Positions 11,708-20,403 of a DNA stretch of 64,000 nt are shown one piece after another. The stretch's first letter is position 1. Each line of letters opens with the position of its first letter. Made by a program: the position numbers and the translations under genes. Source of the DNA: Pinus tabuliformis. Taxonomy: Eukaryota; Streptophyta; Pinopsida; Pinales; Pinaceae. Below the pieces are notes generated by a model. The model was not told the origin of the DNA. It saw only the letters and a program-made list of their open reading frames with translations, and made no database searches. The stretch lies in contig CM062818.1 of assembly GCA_031772625.1 (NCBI GenBank), forward strand, positions 1,276,754,277 to 1,276,818,276, read 5' to 3'.

Positions 11708-11962
11708 TTCAAATCATATAAAAAAAGAAATGGGTTGAGGTAAACTTACTGCTTGGACATTCTTTATCATGCTTATTTTAAAAGATTGCATCATTTTATT
11801 TATTATTTCTAAATAACTATGTGTCATGATCTTTCTTTTTTTATTCTCGAGTCAAATGAATGCAATTAAACTAAAACAGAATGCACACAGAATCCAGACT
11901 AACACATAGGAAAGTTTTAGAGACATATATGAAAAACCAACTGAAGCACAAAATAAATGTAC

Positions 11963-12142
11963 CTTCACGTTGAACTCTGATCGGTTCTGTTTTAGAAGAT
12001 AAAGAATTGCAAAAAAGTCATCTGTATGTATATCCGAATCCAACAGAATTTGATGCGGTGCTCCATGTGATGGAAAAATTTGACAACTTAGGTAAGCTAA
12101 CAGAAATATTTGGGAAAGAATAAAAACACGTGACATCATCAT
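11963..12142 (-). pseudogene. nucleoside hydrolase first exon
   Basis: The exon starts at an ATG (12142), encodes a hydrophobic signal-peptide-like leader ([17 protein letters not shown]) and then [20 protein letters not shown] followed by [14 protein letters not shown]. It ends at donor AAG|GTACAT. The DxDxxxDD motif is the calcium- and ribose-binding signature of inosine/uridine-preferring nucleoside hydrolases; plant NSH3-like secreted enzymes have the same LDtDvdtDDfFAlLYLLK start. The rest of the enzyme is not found nearby. A lone first exon amid KH fragments fits capture by a Helitron-type element. Confidence 0.7.
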
Positions 12143-12907
12143 GATGCTCTCTCACGAGCTGCACTTTATATCATCAACTGCAGTTGCTCATGCAAATAAA
12201 CTAGTTGAGTCAAAACAGTACTCAAATTACGCAAGACTGAAATAACATGGAAGTGTAACCTAAAACATCTCAATTCAATTTTGCATCTAATAATATCTTG
12301 ATCCATAAATAAAACAAAGATGTTTGGATATGGTATTTGCAAAAAAACCTTAAATACTTGCAAACAGAAAGAAGCATCAAATACTTGCAGATTGTACTTG
12401 CCTTATGTGAGCAGGGAACAACACAATTTCAAAATAAGATCAAGCTGCTGAAAGGTATTTTATCATATGCAATGCTATTACTGGTTATAGAACTGTATCT
12501 GCGATCAAACTTCAGATTCACGCTAACTAGCTAAACATGACAATGCAGAACCATATTCATATTACTTTTGCATTTGTTCTGGATGTGAAGGCCAGCATGT
12601 TCCTGCATTTTGTAATCTGTAGAACAGATAGTTAGTTAGAATAAAATGATAGCATTGTAAATTGAAGAGAGGACATATTTGAGAGAAAACATGTTAAGGA
12701 GTTATGTGAACTAAGGTTTCTTGTGCAATCCTTATATCATGTACAATGTGTCAAAAGCTTGTTTAACATTAAAAAGAGTATTTGATTGACTAAAGCTGTA
12801 TAAGAGTAAAACAGATCTCTAACATGGCTTGTTCCAGGTTTCCAATCTTGACAACATCTCTTTTAATTTGCAAAAACAATTTATTAGAAACTCAGTATGG
12901 TATATAC

Positions 12908-13016
12908 CTGCACCAACTGATCAGTTTCGAAAGCACACCGAGGAAGGTGTTCTCTTGGCAATATTCTAATATTGGCAGCTGTTGTATGCATCATTTCAGA
13001 AGTCACTGCAGCAGTG
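12908..13016 (-). pseudogene. KH exon, copy 2 (type B)
   Basis: A 109-bp exon with acceptor AGCAG and donor CAG|GTATATAC. It encodes TAAVTSEMMHTTAANIRIL then PREHLPRCAFETDQLVQ. It shares the TAAxTSE start and LPRE text with copy 4 and differs from copies 1 and 3, which read GAALTSD and LQR. Confidence 0.6.
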
Positions 13017-13218
13017 CTGCTAATTAGAGAACAAAATTTCAAAATAAGATCAAGCTATTCGAACGTACTTTATTTAAGATTAAAAGGAGTATTTGATTGA
13101 CTAAAGCTGTATAAGACTAAAACACATGCCTAACATGGCTTGTTGCAGCTTTGCAATGTTGACAAGATCTTTTTTGATTTGCAAAAACAATTTATTAGAA
13201 AGTGAGTATTGTATATAC

Positions 13219-13327
13219 CTGAACCAAGTGATCAGTTTCGAAAGCACACCGAGGAAGCTCTCCTCTTTGTAATACCCTAATATTGGTAGCTATTGTGTGC
13301 CTCATATCAGAAGTCAGTGCAGCACCC
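13219..13327 (-). pseudogene. KH exon, copy 3 (type A)
   Basis: A 109-bp exon with acceptor GGCAG and donor CAG|GTATATAC, encoding GAALTSDMRHTIATNIRVL then QRGELPRCAFETDHLVQ. It is closest to copy 1. The frame is open. Confidence 0.6.
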
Positions 13328-13770
13328 CTGCCAATTAGACAACACAATTTCAAAATAAGATCAAGCTGCTGAAAGGTATTTTATCATATGCAATGCTATT
13401 ACTGGTTAGAGAACTGTATCTGCCATCAAACTTCAGATTCATGCTAACTAGCTAAACATGAAAATGCAGAACCATATTCATATTACTTTTGCATTTGTTC
13501 TGGACGTGAAGGCCAGCATGTTCCTGCATTTTGTAATCTGTAGAACAAACAGTTAGTTAGAATAAAATGATAACATTGTAAATTGAAGAGAGGACATATT
13601 TGAGAGAAAACATGTTAAGGAGTTATGTGAACTAAGGCTTCTTCTGCAATCCTTATAGCTGTATAAGAGTAAAACAGATCTCTAACATGGCTTGTTCCAG
13701 TTTTCCAATCTTGACGAGATCTGTTTTAATTTGCAAAAACAATTTATTAGAAACTCAGTATTGTATATAC

Positions 13771-13879
13771 CTGAACCAACTGATTAGTTTCGAAAGCACA
13801 CTGAGCAAGGCATTCTCTTGGTAATATTCTAATATTGGCAGCTGTTCTGTGCTTTATTTCAGAAGTCATTGCAGCAGTG
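13771..13879 (-). pseudogene. KH exon, copy 4 (type B)
   Basis: A 109-bp exon with acceptor AGCAG and donor CAG|GTATATAC, encoding TAAMTSEIKHRTAANIRIL then PRECLAQCAFETNQLVQ. It is the most diverged copy: the LPRC motif is replaced by LAQC. Confidence 0.55.
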
Positions 13880-14479
13880 CTGCTAATTAGACAACAAAAT
13901 TTCAAAATAAGATCAAGCTTTTCAAAGGTACTTTATCACATGCAATCCTATTACTGGTTACAAAACTGTATGTGTCATCAAACTTCATATTCACGCTAAC
14001 TAGTTAAACATGGCAATGCACAAGGAGAGATCAAAACCATGAGCCTACAAAGTCATAAACTTCTGAAATAAGGTTTGGAATTCAAATGATATAAAAAATG
14101 AAATGGGTTCAGATAAACTTACTGGTTTGAAATTCAGCATTGAGTCCGAGCAAGAATACCAATGGAATGAGTGGAAGCTACCAGAAATGTATATCAGCCA
14201 TTGTGTCCTTTGTGCTTTGTAGATTGGAAACCATGTGAGCATTCTTCAGATTGTAAACTACAAATCATGTCAGCAGTCTCCAGATATATGGCATATTCAC
14301 AGGGTCTGTGGGATAAATTCTTTCCTGGTAATGTTACCAGATTTTATGCAAAGCAGTTACCCTGTAGCATTTGTTTCGAAAATATAACTCTACGTTTGAC
14401 TTTGAATCAGATGTGTTTAGGAACATGGAAAAAATTTAAGCAAATTGTAGAGCTAACAGTAAACAGAAACATAGGTAAT

Positions 14480-14612
14480 ATAAAACAAAACCTTTCGAGC
14501 CCAAAACTTTCATTTGGCTTAAGGTTATAATGCTATTATAATGAAAAATCATGCGGATCAAGCAACGGTCAGCAATTGATCGATTGCATATAGTCCCAGG
14601 GAAGGACTAATA
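14480..14612. repeat. element terminus with stem-loop
   Basis: The text matches the 30.2-30.33 kb end: AACCTTTCGAGCCCAAAAC, TTAAGGTTATA, AAAAATCATG, CGGTCAGC, a GATCGATTGCATA palindromic stretch, then the hairpin TAGTCC-cagggaa-GGACTA (14591-14609) followed by ATAAT. The hairpin loop differs from the 30-kb copy while the stem is kept. It is probably one terminus of a Helitron-like element family. Which terminus is not certain. Confidence 0.5.
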
Positions 14613-15295
14613 ATACCAAATGCATTATGCCATAATTCCATTTTCAAACAACATATATTCATTTTAAAGTCCATATAGTTTGATGCTATTTATAAAGTCT
14701 AGCTTCAAGCATGTTGCAGAATGCGTTCGATCTCAAGTACAAGACAGAAACAGAAACAATACAAATAGACATGTATAAAGACTTTCTAGCCCTCTTTCCT
14801 GAATCGTTAGCTACACTATGCAACAAACAAAAACTAACATAGCATTCAGCCATAACATAGGAGGAGACAGAAATGACTAGCCGATTCAATATACAATTTG
14901 TCATTTAACTTGAGTAGATAATAAGTGCCATGTTTAATCAATCTATGGAATCTTTGGTGTTTGCATTCAGCAGCTGTAGATACAAAATTATTGTTGATCT
15001 GATGTTGCATTTGCTGTATTCAATGATATAATTTAAACCAAACATGGTACTTTTTAAGATGCGACAAAAATATAGATACAAAAGCTGGCAAGACAATCTC
15101 TGGTTGTCAAGCTTGAAGCATGATGCAAAATGCGTTCCATTTGAGATACAGAACAGAAACAGAAACAGTACAAACACAGATGCATAAAGACTTTCTAGCC
15201 TTTTTTCATCAACTGTTGCGTTACATATTTTTTGTAAATGAGTCAAAATTGCAAGTCAAATACTTTTATTATCGTGAGAGCATAATATGAAGAAA
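14613..15295. repeat. diverged direct repeat, ~410 bp apart
   Basis: 14699-14812 and 15109-15225 share AAGCTTGAAGCATGxTGCA, AATGCGTTC, ACAGAAACAGAAACA and ATAAAGACTTTCTAGCC. The role is unknown (possibly duplicated 3' untranslated sequence of the neighbouring minus-strand gene). No separate gene is supported. Confidence 0.55.
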
Positions 15296-15468
15296 CATAT
15301 TCATATTACTTTTGCATTTGTTATGGATGTGAAGGCTGCCATGCTCCTGGATTTTGTAATCTGTATAACAAATGGTTAGTTAGAACAAAATGATAACAGT
15401 GTAAATTGAAGAGAGGACATATTTGAGAGAAAACATGTTAAGGCATATGTTGATGTACCTTCCATTTG

Positions 15469-17179
15469 TTAGTTGACATGTAATAGCTCACTATCTTCAT
15501 TGAGTGTGAACTTGCTCTGAATTTTGAAGTCACGTAAGATGTAAACAGTGGTAGCTTTCTGTTGCAAATATGTCTCATATGACATTGATTTTAAATCAGG
15601 AAGTAAGTCATGTAATAAGGGCTCCCTGATAATGCACTGGACAAAGTTATTTGTAATGGATTCTATTACAACATTTATACAATGCTTGTAGAGGAAAGGG
15701 AAATTATCATTGCATTGTGAACAGAAAATTGTTGCATTGGCTATTGCTATGGATGAATTCACTGGGCAGTTACAAATTGCACAAACAGGTTCGAAAGGAG
15801 TTGAATATGGATTTGTTGCGGTCAGAATACCTTCGACCTGTTTATAAAACATTCAAACGTTAATTTACATTATTACATGCCAAATGCAAATGCAACAAAA
15901 ACATTATTATTGCTATACTTACAACATAGGTAGATGTAGTTAGTTTTGTGAGATTGTTGAGTGCATCTTGTGTTAAGTTCAGTCATGAACGTTGACTTCG
16001 ATGCTCTGAATATTGTTTCTGTTGTGTTTACCTTTTTTGTTAAATTTTTGAAAAGAATGAGCGGAAAGTGTCCTTTTTGCAATTGTTTTTCCATTGAAAG
16101 GAAAAATTGTTCATATGTGTCAAAGAGTTGCAACTGCAGAACAGAAATTGCTATATATTGAAAAATACAAAAAGTAATATGCAACTACATTGTTCGTATG
16201 CATTGAAAAATTGCAATTGCAGAAGACAAATTACAAAAACTATGGACAAATTACAACAACTATGTATTGAAGTGATGCATGTTATCTACTGAAAATTAGG
16301 AATAAGTAACATCTGAATACATACAGTTGCATTGTCGTTTTCAGAATCTCCATCTTTGATATGGAGTATGTAATGCAATCCAACTCGTTTGGCAAGTGTA
16401 ACAGCAACAGCGATTGTGCCAATTGGGTACATTTCTTTTTTGTTTGCAAATTGCCTAATGGTCGTATTGGGAATGAAGCAATATTCTTTGCAAACTTCAG
16501 GTACAGTTTCTATGATACTTGATTCATTAAGCAATATTATTTTGTCACAGTCACCGCGATCATAAACAATTTTAGGCAATATCCTGAAATTTGTAATTGA
16601 GATGATGTTGCCTTGCAAAATTTTGTGTTCATGTCGCTCCACCAAATGTGCAGGTACACTCAACGTTATAGTCATCATTCCTTGAGCATCTGTCAAATCA
16701 GCTCGCAATACTTGACGTGATTTGTTTGCTTTATCAAGGAATGCACTATAGACAACCATTATGTCTCCAACAAATAGCTGCCCAATTTTACGACTATTGA
16801 GATCTTCAATTGATACTTTAATTGGCAGTATCTGTTTTTGCCTATTAAAATTGCTTAGTTAGAAATTGCTATAAACATTTGTAGAATACTATGTTTCTCC
16901 TAAAGACTGAATAACTAGAAATAGATTAGAGTGTTGTGTTTCATATGCATACCTTTTTGATGTATCATTTTGCACATTTGTTGAATGAAGTTTGGCTGCG
17001 ATTGTTTCAGTTGGACTAACACAGGCAAACGCATGGTTCAATATGATGTGGATATTATCACATGTATTTTGTGATAAGCAATCAATAAAGAAATTGTGAT
17101 ATGTAACCTGTACATGTCTTCTTGCTGCATTGTTTGGGGGGACTTACTACTAGTGCTTTCTTCACTCTTCCAAGATTTT
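15469..17179 (-). CDS. RPA70-like single-strand DNA-binding protein of a Helitron (spliced)
   Basis: Three exons join in phase on the minus strand: 17179-16953, 16841-16325 and 15837-15469 (stop). The middle exon encodes an OB-fold (KIGQLFVGDIMVVYSAFLDK, then LSVPAHLVERH, GNIISITNFRIL) like the DNA-binding domain of replication protein A large subunit. The last exon has two CxxC pairs (CAICNC and CSQCND), the zinc-ribbon pattern of the RPA70 C-terminal domain, and ends FTLNEDSELLHVN. Plant Helitrons often carry such an RPA-like protein next to their Rep/helicase, and this gene lies just downstream of one on the same strand. The first exon listed has an apparent one-base shift at a C6 run (17135-17140). 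Upstream repeated exons at 17350-18032 are listed separately. Exon 1 is not resolved. Confidence 0.6.
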
Positions 17180-17349
17180 CTAATTTATATACATTTAAAT
17201 ATAGATATGTAAAAAGAGAAGATATATATAGTAAACACTAATCTGATATATATACATTTAAATATAGATATGTAAAAAGAGAAGATATATATAGTAAACA
17301 TTAATATTTTAAATAGAAAATAGCATATTTGTATAGTTGTCATACATAC

Positions 17350-17439
17350 CTTTTCAAAGCAAGTGGTTGGTTTGCCTTTCCTAATTGAGTTATGTGGTCT
17401 ATTTCTTCAGTTGTTTGTTTTCCTTTTTCAGGATTTATG
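17350..17439 (-). CDS. RPA gene 90-bp repeated exon, copy A
   Basis: This exon has acceptor ACATAG and donor AAAG|GTATG. It begins with one base completing the previous codon and ends with two bases of the next (phase 2 at both ends), so copies can be added without a frame change. It encodes about 30 residues containing TTEEIDHITQLGKANQPLAL. The function of the peptide is unknown. Confidence 0.5.
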
Positions 17440-17680
17440 CTATGTTATAGAATAGGAACATATATTTAGTTCAATTTCAAAGAGCATATAGAAGTAAACA
17501 GTTAACAAGGAACATTAAAACCATAGAACCATACATATGTAAAGATAGAATGCATATATACTAAACATTAATATTCTAAATACAAATTGGCATATTTGTA
17601 TAGTTGTCATAGACATACCTTAGTGAACATTATTATTCTAAATACAAATTAGCATATTTGTATAGTTGTCATAGACATAC

Positions 17681-17770
17681 CTTTGCAAAACAAGTGGTTG
17701 GCTTGCCCTTTCTAATTGCGTTATGGATTCTATTTCTTCAATTGTTTCTTTTCGTCTCTGAAGATTTAGG
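17681..17770 (-). CDS. RPA gene 90-bp repeated exon, copy B
   Basis: Same length, phase and splice signals as the exon at 17350. It encodes ETIEEIESITQLERASQPLV and neighbouring residues. The flanking introns are also near-identical (ATATTCTAAATACAAATTAGC, TTGTATAGTTGTCATA), so exon plus intron was duplicated as a unit. Confidence 0.5.
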
Positions 17771-17942
17771 CTATGTTATAGAATAGTAACATATATTTAG
17801 TGCAAATTAGAAGTAAAAAGTGAACAAGAACATTAAAACCATAGAACCATACATATGTAAAAATAAAAATAGAATGCATATATAGTGGACATTAATATTC
17901 TAAATACAAATTACCATTTTTGTGTAGTTCTCATAGACATAC

Positions 17943-18032
17943 CTTTGCAAAACAAGTGGTTGGTTTGCGCTTTCTAATTGGCTTATGCATTCTATTTCTT
18001 CAATTGTTTCATTTCCTTTTTCAAGATTTATG
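17943..18032 (-). CDS. RPA gene 90-bp repeated exon, copy C
   Basis: The third copy, closest to the gene start, encodes ETIEEIECISQLESANQPLV and neighbours with the same phase-2 borders. Spacing between copies is 331 and 262 bp. A short ATG frame further upstream (18228, MQILLVKPFSIEQ) may be the first exon, but no in-phase donor was found for it. Confidence 0.5.
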
Positions 18033-18499
18033 CTATGTTATAGAATAGTAAGACATATTTAGTACAAGTCAAAAGAACATATAAAAGTAAAACTTGAACA
18101 AGAAGACAAGATCCATAGAAAAGGAAAGGCAAAAAGAATATACTCTGTTTGTTTATGTTGCATGTTGTTGTTCTTTTTTCTTGGTCGTTCTGTTCAATTG
18201 AAAAGGGTTTTACTAGCAGAATCTGCATGCATAAATAGATGAGGTCATATCTGCAAATTTATGATAGGATACTTGTGTTGGTTAATTGAAAAGGTTGTCT
18301 TTGGCATAAGTTGCATTGATCAATACAGAACGCCATATATGTAAATGTAGAATAGAATGCATAGTATGTATGTTGTTATCACTTCGTTTAGCACAAAAAG
18401 GATATTGTAGTATGCTTTAGTAAAATAGATATGGTAAAACCAATGAGGTATTGCAAAAATGTCAAAATTTGGAATTTTGTAAACTGTTTCATGTGTATA
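18033..18499. other. intergenic gap between transposase and RPA genes, possible first exon
   Basis: An ATG at 18228 (minus) opens a 28-residue stretch rich in Q, K and R before a possible donor. The remaining ~270 bases up to the transposase stop show no feature. Confidence 0.3.
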
Positions 18500-20371
18500 T
18501 CATAGGTCAAGGACAAGAGATATTGTATCATGGTCAGACCAATATGCATCCAATACGAAAATTCTATACTTTATATTACCTAGATTTGCCCAAACATGGT
18601 CAATCAATGATTTGTGCATGCTATTAGTTTTGTCAACTAGGAAATGAAGATTGTAGTTTTGCATGTAGGTTTCTAGCTGCTTTGTTTTTTGATTGTTTAG
18701 ATCTAAGTGGTATAAAGCTTTTGCAATGACATTGAGGATATTGTTTAGGTTTGCATGTGGCGATGCATATATATTGAGTATTGCAATTTGTAATGTGTGA
18801 ACTTTTATTTTTGCAAGCAATGCTTCTACAAAGCAGTCTTCAAAATGGGTATGTTCAAGGATAATGATATTTTTCTTTATCAATATCATTACTCCATGCT
18901 TAATGCAACTTGAGATGCAATTGAAAATTTTGAAGTATTCATTTTGCATAGACAGCAACATATGTGTTTCTTGTAAGCACAAGATATCAGATTGCATTGT
19001 GTCATAGTCATTGCATATGTCAGTAAGATGCGCATGAAGATTGCGAGTGTTCAATGAAAGAATAAAGATGGATCGCAATGATTGTATTGATGAACAGTCG
19101 TATTCTAGTTGCCATTTTGCAGTGGTTTGCAAACGTTGCATTTCAGAATTTACTTTTTGCTTGACCTTGAAGTTACTATGTTTAAGAGGATTAAGCAAAT
19201 ACAATGATTCTATGTTTCTGACACGTGATAGTGCTGTGTATACTAGGCCATGCACTTGTACTCCAGTAGGGTCGAATGCAAGCCTATCCAAGGTTAAGCC
19301 TTGTGATCTATGTATTGTGCGTGCACATGCAAGTTGAATTGGAAATTGTTTTCGTATTTTCAATGGCGCCATCTTTGATGTCATAGGCATTGCTTTTGAT
19401 ATTCGCAATATTGGTGTCCAATCATGTGCTATCTCTGAAGTGTACAAATGACCTAGTTTTCTAGATTGTCGATGACCAATATTAGGGTCATGGAACTTAA
19501 TCCATAGAACATCGACCTTATTTGTATGGGTATATGCTTTAACTATTCCATTTGCACCATTCACTAGCCCATCTGGTGCATCATAATTGCAAGCATACAT
19601 TTCAACTAACATGTTCAACTTTATCAAAAGGTGCGGAGGCAAAATAGCCGTATGTTGATGAGCTAGGAAATTGTCGTTATTCTCCTCATTTTCGTCAATT
19701 GCATTAATCAAAATTTCTTTGCCAGGCATTAGCATCAACATTTTCTTGTTATGCATTGCAACATCTTTGTTTTTGTAAAATAAATAGGGAAATGTTGGAT
19801 CATTTGGTACAGGGCGCATGCAACTTGTATTCATGTATGTTATATCGTCAGATGTTTGACAATTTGTTCGCATTCTATTTAACACTGATATGAATCTCTT
19901 ATTTGTTTGTCGCATCGTCATATGCAATTGGAAGCACTTGACATTATCCTTCCAGAAATCATGTGTTATTGTTTGATTGTTGATTGTTGGTTGTTCAAAA
20001 ATAAGAGAGTCTTGAATAGGTTGTGCTTGATAGAAATCACCACAAAATATGATGTCAATGTTCCCAAAGTATTTTGTTTGGACATGTTTTATGTTTCTGA
20101 GTCTATTGTCAATAGAATATAAGAACCGACTTCCAATCATCGAGATCTCATCTATGAAAGCTACTTGCAATTCTTGATATAGCTTTGATAAGTTGTCCAA
20201 TACTTCTTTGCTCAGTGAGAACAGTTGAGACTTGTTAAAAGGCATTAGCAATGCAGAATGGATTGTTGTTCCACCTGCATTATATGCAGCTTTTCCTGTG
20301 TATGCTAATATTAGACCTTTTGGTTTCATAGGATCAGTTGTGTTTTGTGAATCATAAATTCGTATAAGCAT
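18500..20371 (-). CDS. Helitron transposase, C-terminal part: PIF1-type helicase plus EEP endonuclease-like domain
   Basis: This 623-codon frame continues the Rep gene after a frameshift. The helicase Walker A (GGAGVGKT) is encoded in this frame just upstream of the first Met, at about 20390-20413. Inside the frame are motif Ia (AAYNAGGTTIHSAL, 29-42), Walker B (FIDEIS, 72-77), GDFYQAQPI (111-119), TMRQ (152-155), TIHRSQGLTLDRLA (352-365) and VYTALSRV (377-384), the superfamily 1B PIF1/RRM3 set. From about 436 the protein changes to an endonuclease/exonuclease/phosphatase-like domain: LSLNTR (439-444), ILCLQETH (463-470), LNIYASP, IDHVWAN (590-596) and a terminal SDHD (612-615). This is the arrangement of Helentron-type elements. 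The GDFN metal-binding motif expected between NIYASP and IDHVWAN is not seen, so nuclease activity is doubtful. Confidence 0.85.
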   Translation of the reverse strand: MLIRIYDSQNTTDPMKPKGLILAYTGKAAYNAGGTTIHSALLMPFNKSQLFSLSKEVLDNLSKLYQELQVAFIDEISMIGSRFLYSIDNRLRNIKHVQTKYFGNIDIIFCGDFYQAQPIQDSLIFEQPTINNQTITHDFWKDNVKCFQLHMTMRQTNKRFISVLNRMRTNCQTSDDITYMNTSCMRPVPNDPTFPYLFYKNKDVAMHNKKMLMLMPGKEILINAIDENEENNDNFLAHQHTAILPPHLLIKLNMLVEMYACNYDAPDGLVNGANGIVKAYTHTNKVDVLWIKFHDPNIGHRQSRKLGHLYTSEIAHDWTPILRISKAMPMTSKMAPLKIRKQFPIQLACARTIHRSQGLTLDRLAFDPTGVQVHGLVYTALSRVRNIESLYLLNPLKHSNFKVKQKVNSEMQRLQTTAKWQLEYDCSSIQSLRSIFILSLNTRNLHAHLTDICNDYDTMQSDILCLQETHMLLSMQNEYFKIFNCISSCIKHGVMILIKKNIIILEHTHFEDCFVEALLAKIKVHTLQIAILNIYASPHANLNNILNVIAKALYHLDLNNQKTKQLETYMQNYNLHFLVDKTNSMHKSLIDHVWANLGNIKYRIFVLDAYWSDHDTISLVLDL

Positions 20372-20403
20372 TTGGAAAATCGCTTTTGCTGTGAGCGTTT
20401 TAC

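Larger units (their letters stand above)
11041..14060. repeat. tandem array of KH-exon units
   Basis: Units share, in plus-strand order: GACTAAAGCTGTATAAGA(C/G)TAAAAC, an AACAATTTATTAGAAA segment, a 109-bp KH exon, ATTTCAAAATAAGATCAAG, and ACGCTAACTAG(C/T)TAAACATG. Some units add a CATATTCATATTACTTTTGC block near 12545 and 13470, which also occurs at 15296 beside the RPA gene. Four copies of the exon are present. The unit between 11.4 and 12.4 kb also holds a nucleoside-hydrolase exon. Confidence 0.75.

Noticed and set aside
14171..14530. 119-codon plus-strand frame with several Cys
   Set aside because: It runs against the strand of all neighbouring exons, shows no zinc-finger spacing of a known family, and overlaps the repeat terminus.
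17117..17150. A GTAAGT...TGCAG intron inside the RPA exon
   Set aside because: Although the phases would fit, the segment is only about 23 bases, too short for a plant spliceosomal intron. A one-base change in the C6 run is simpler.
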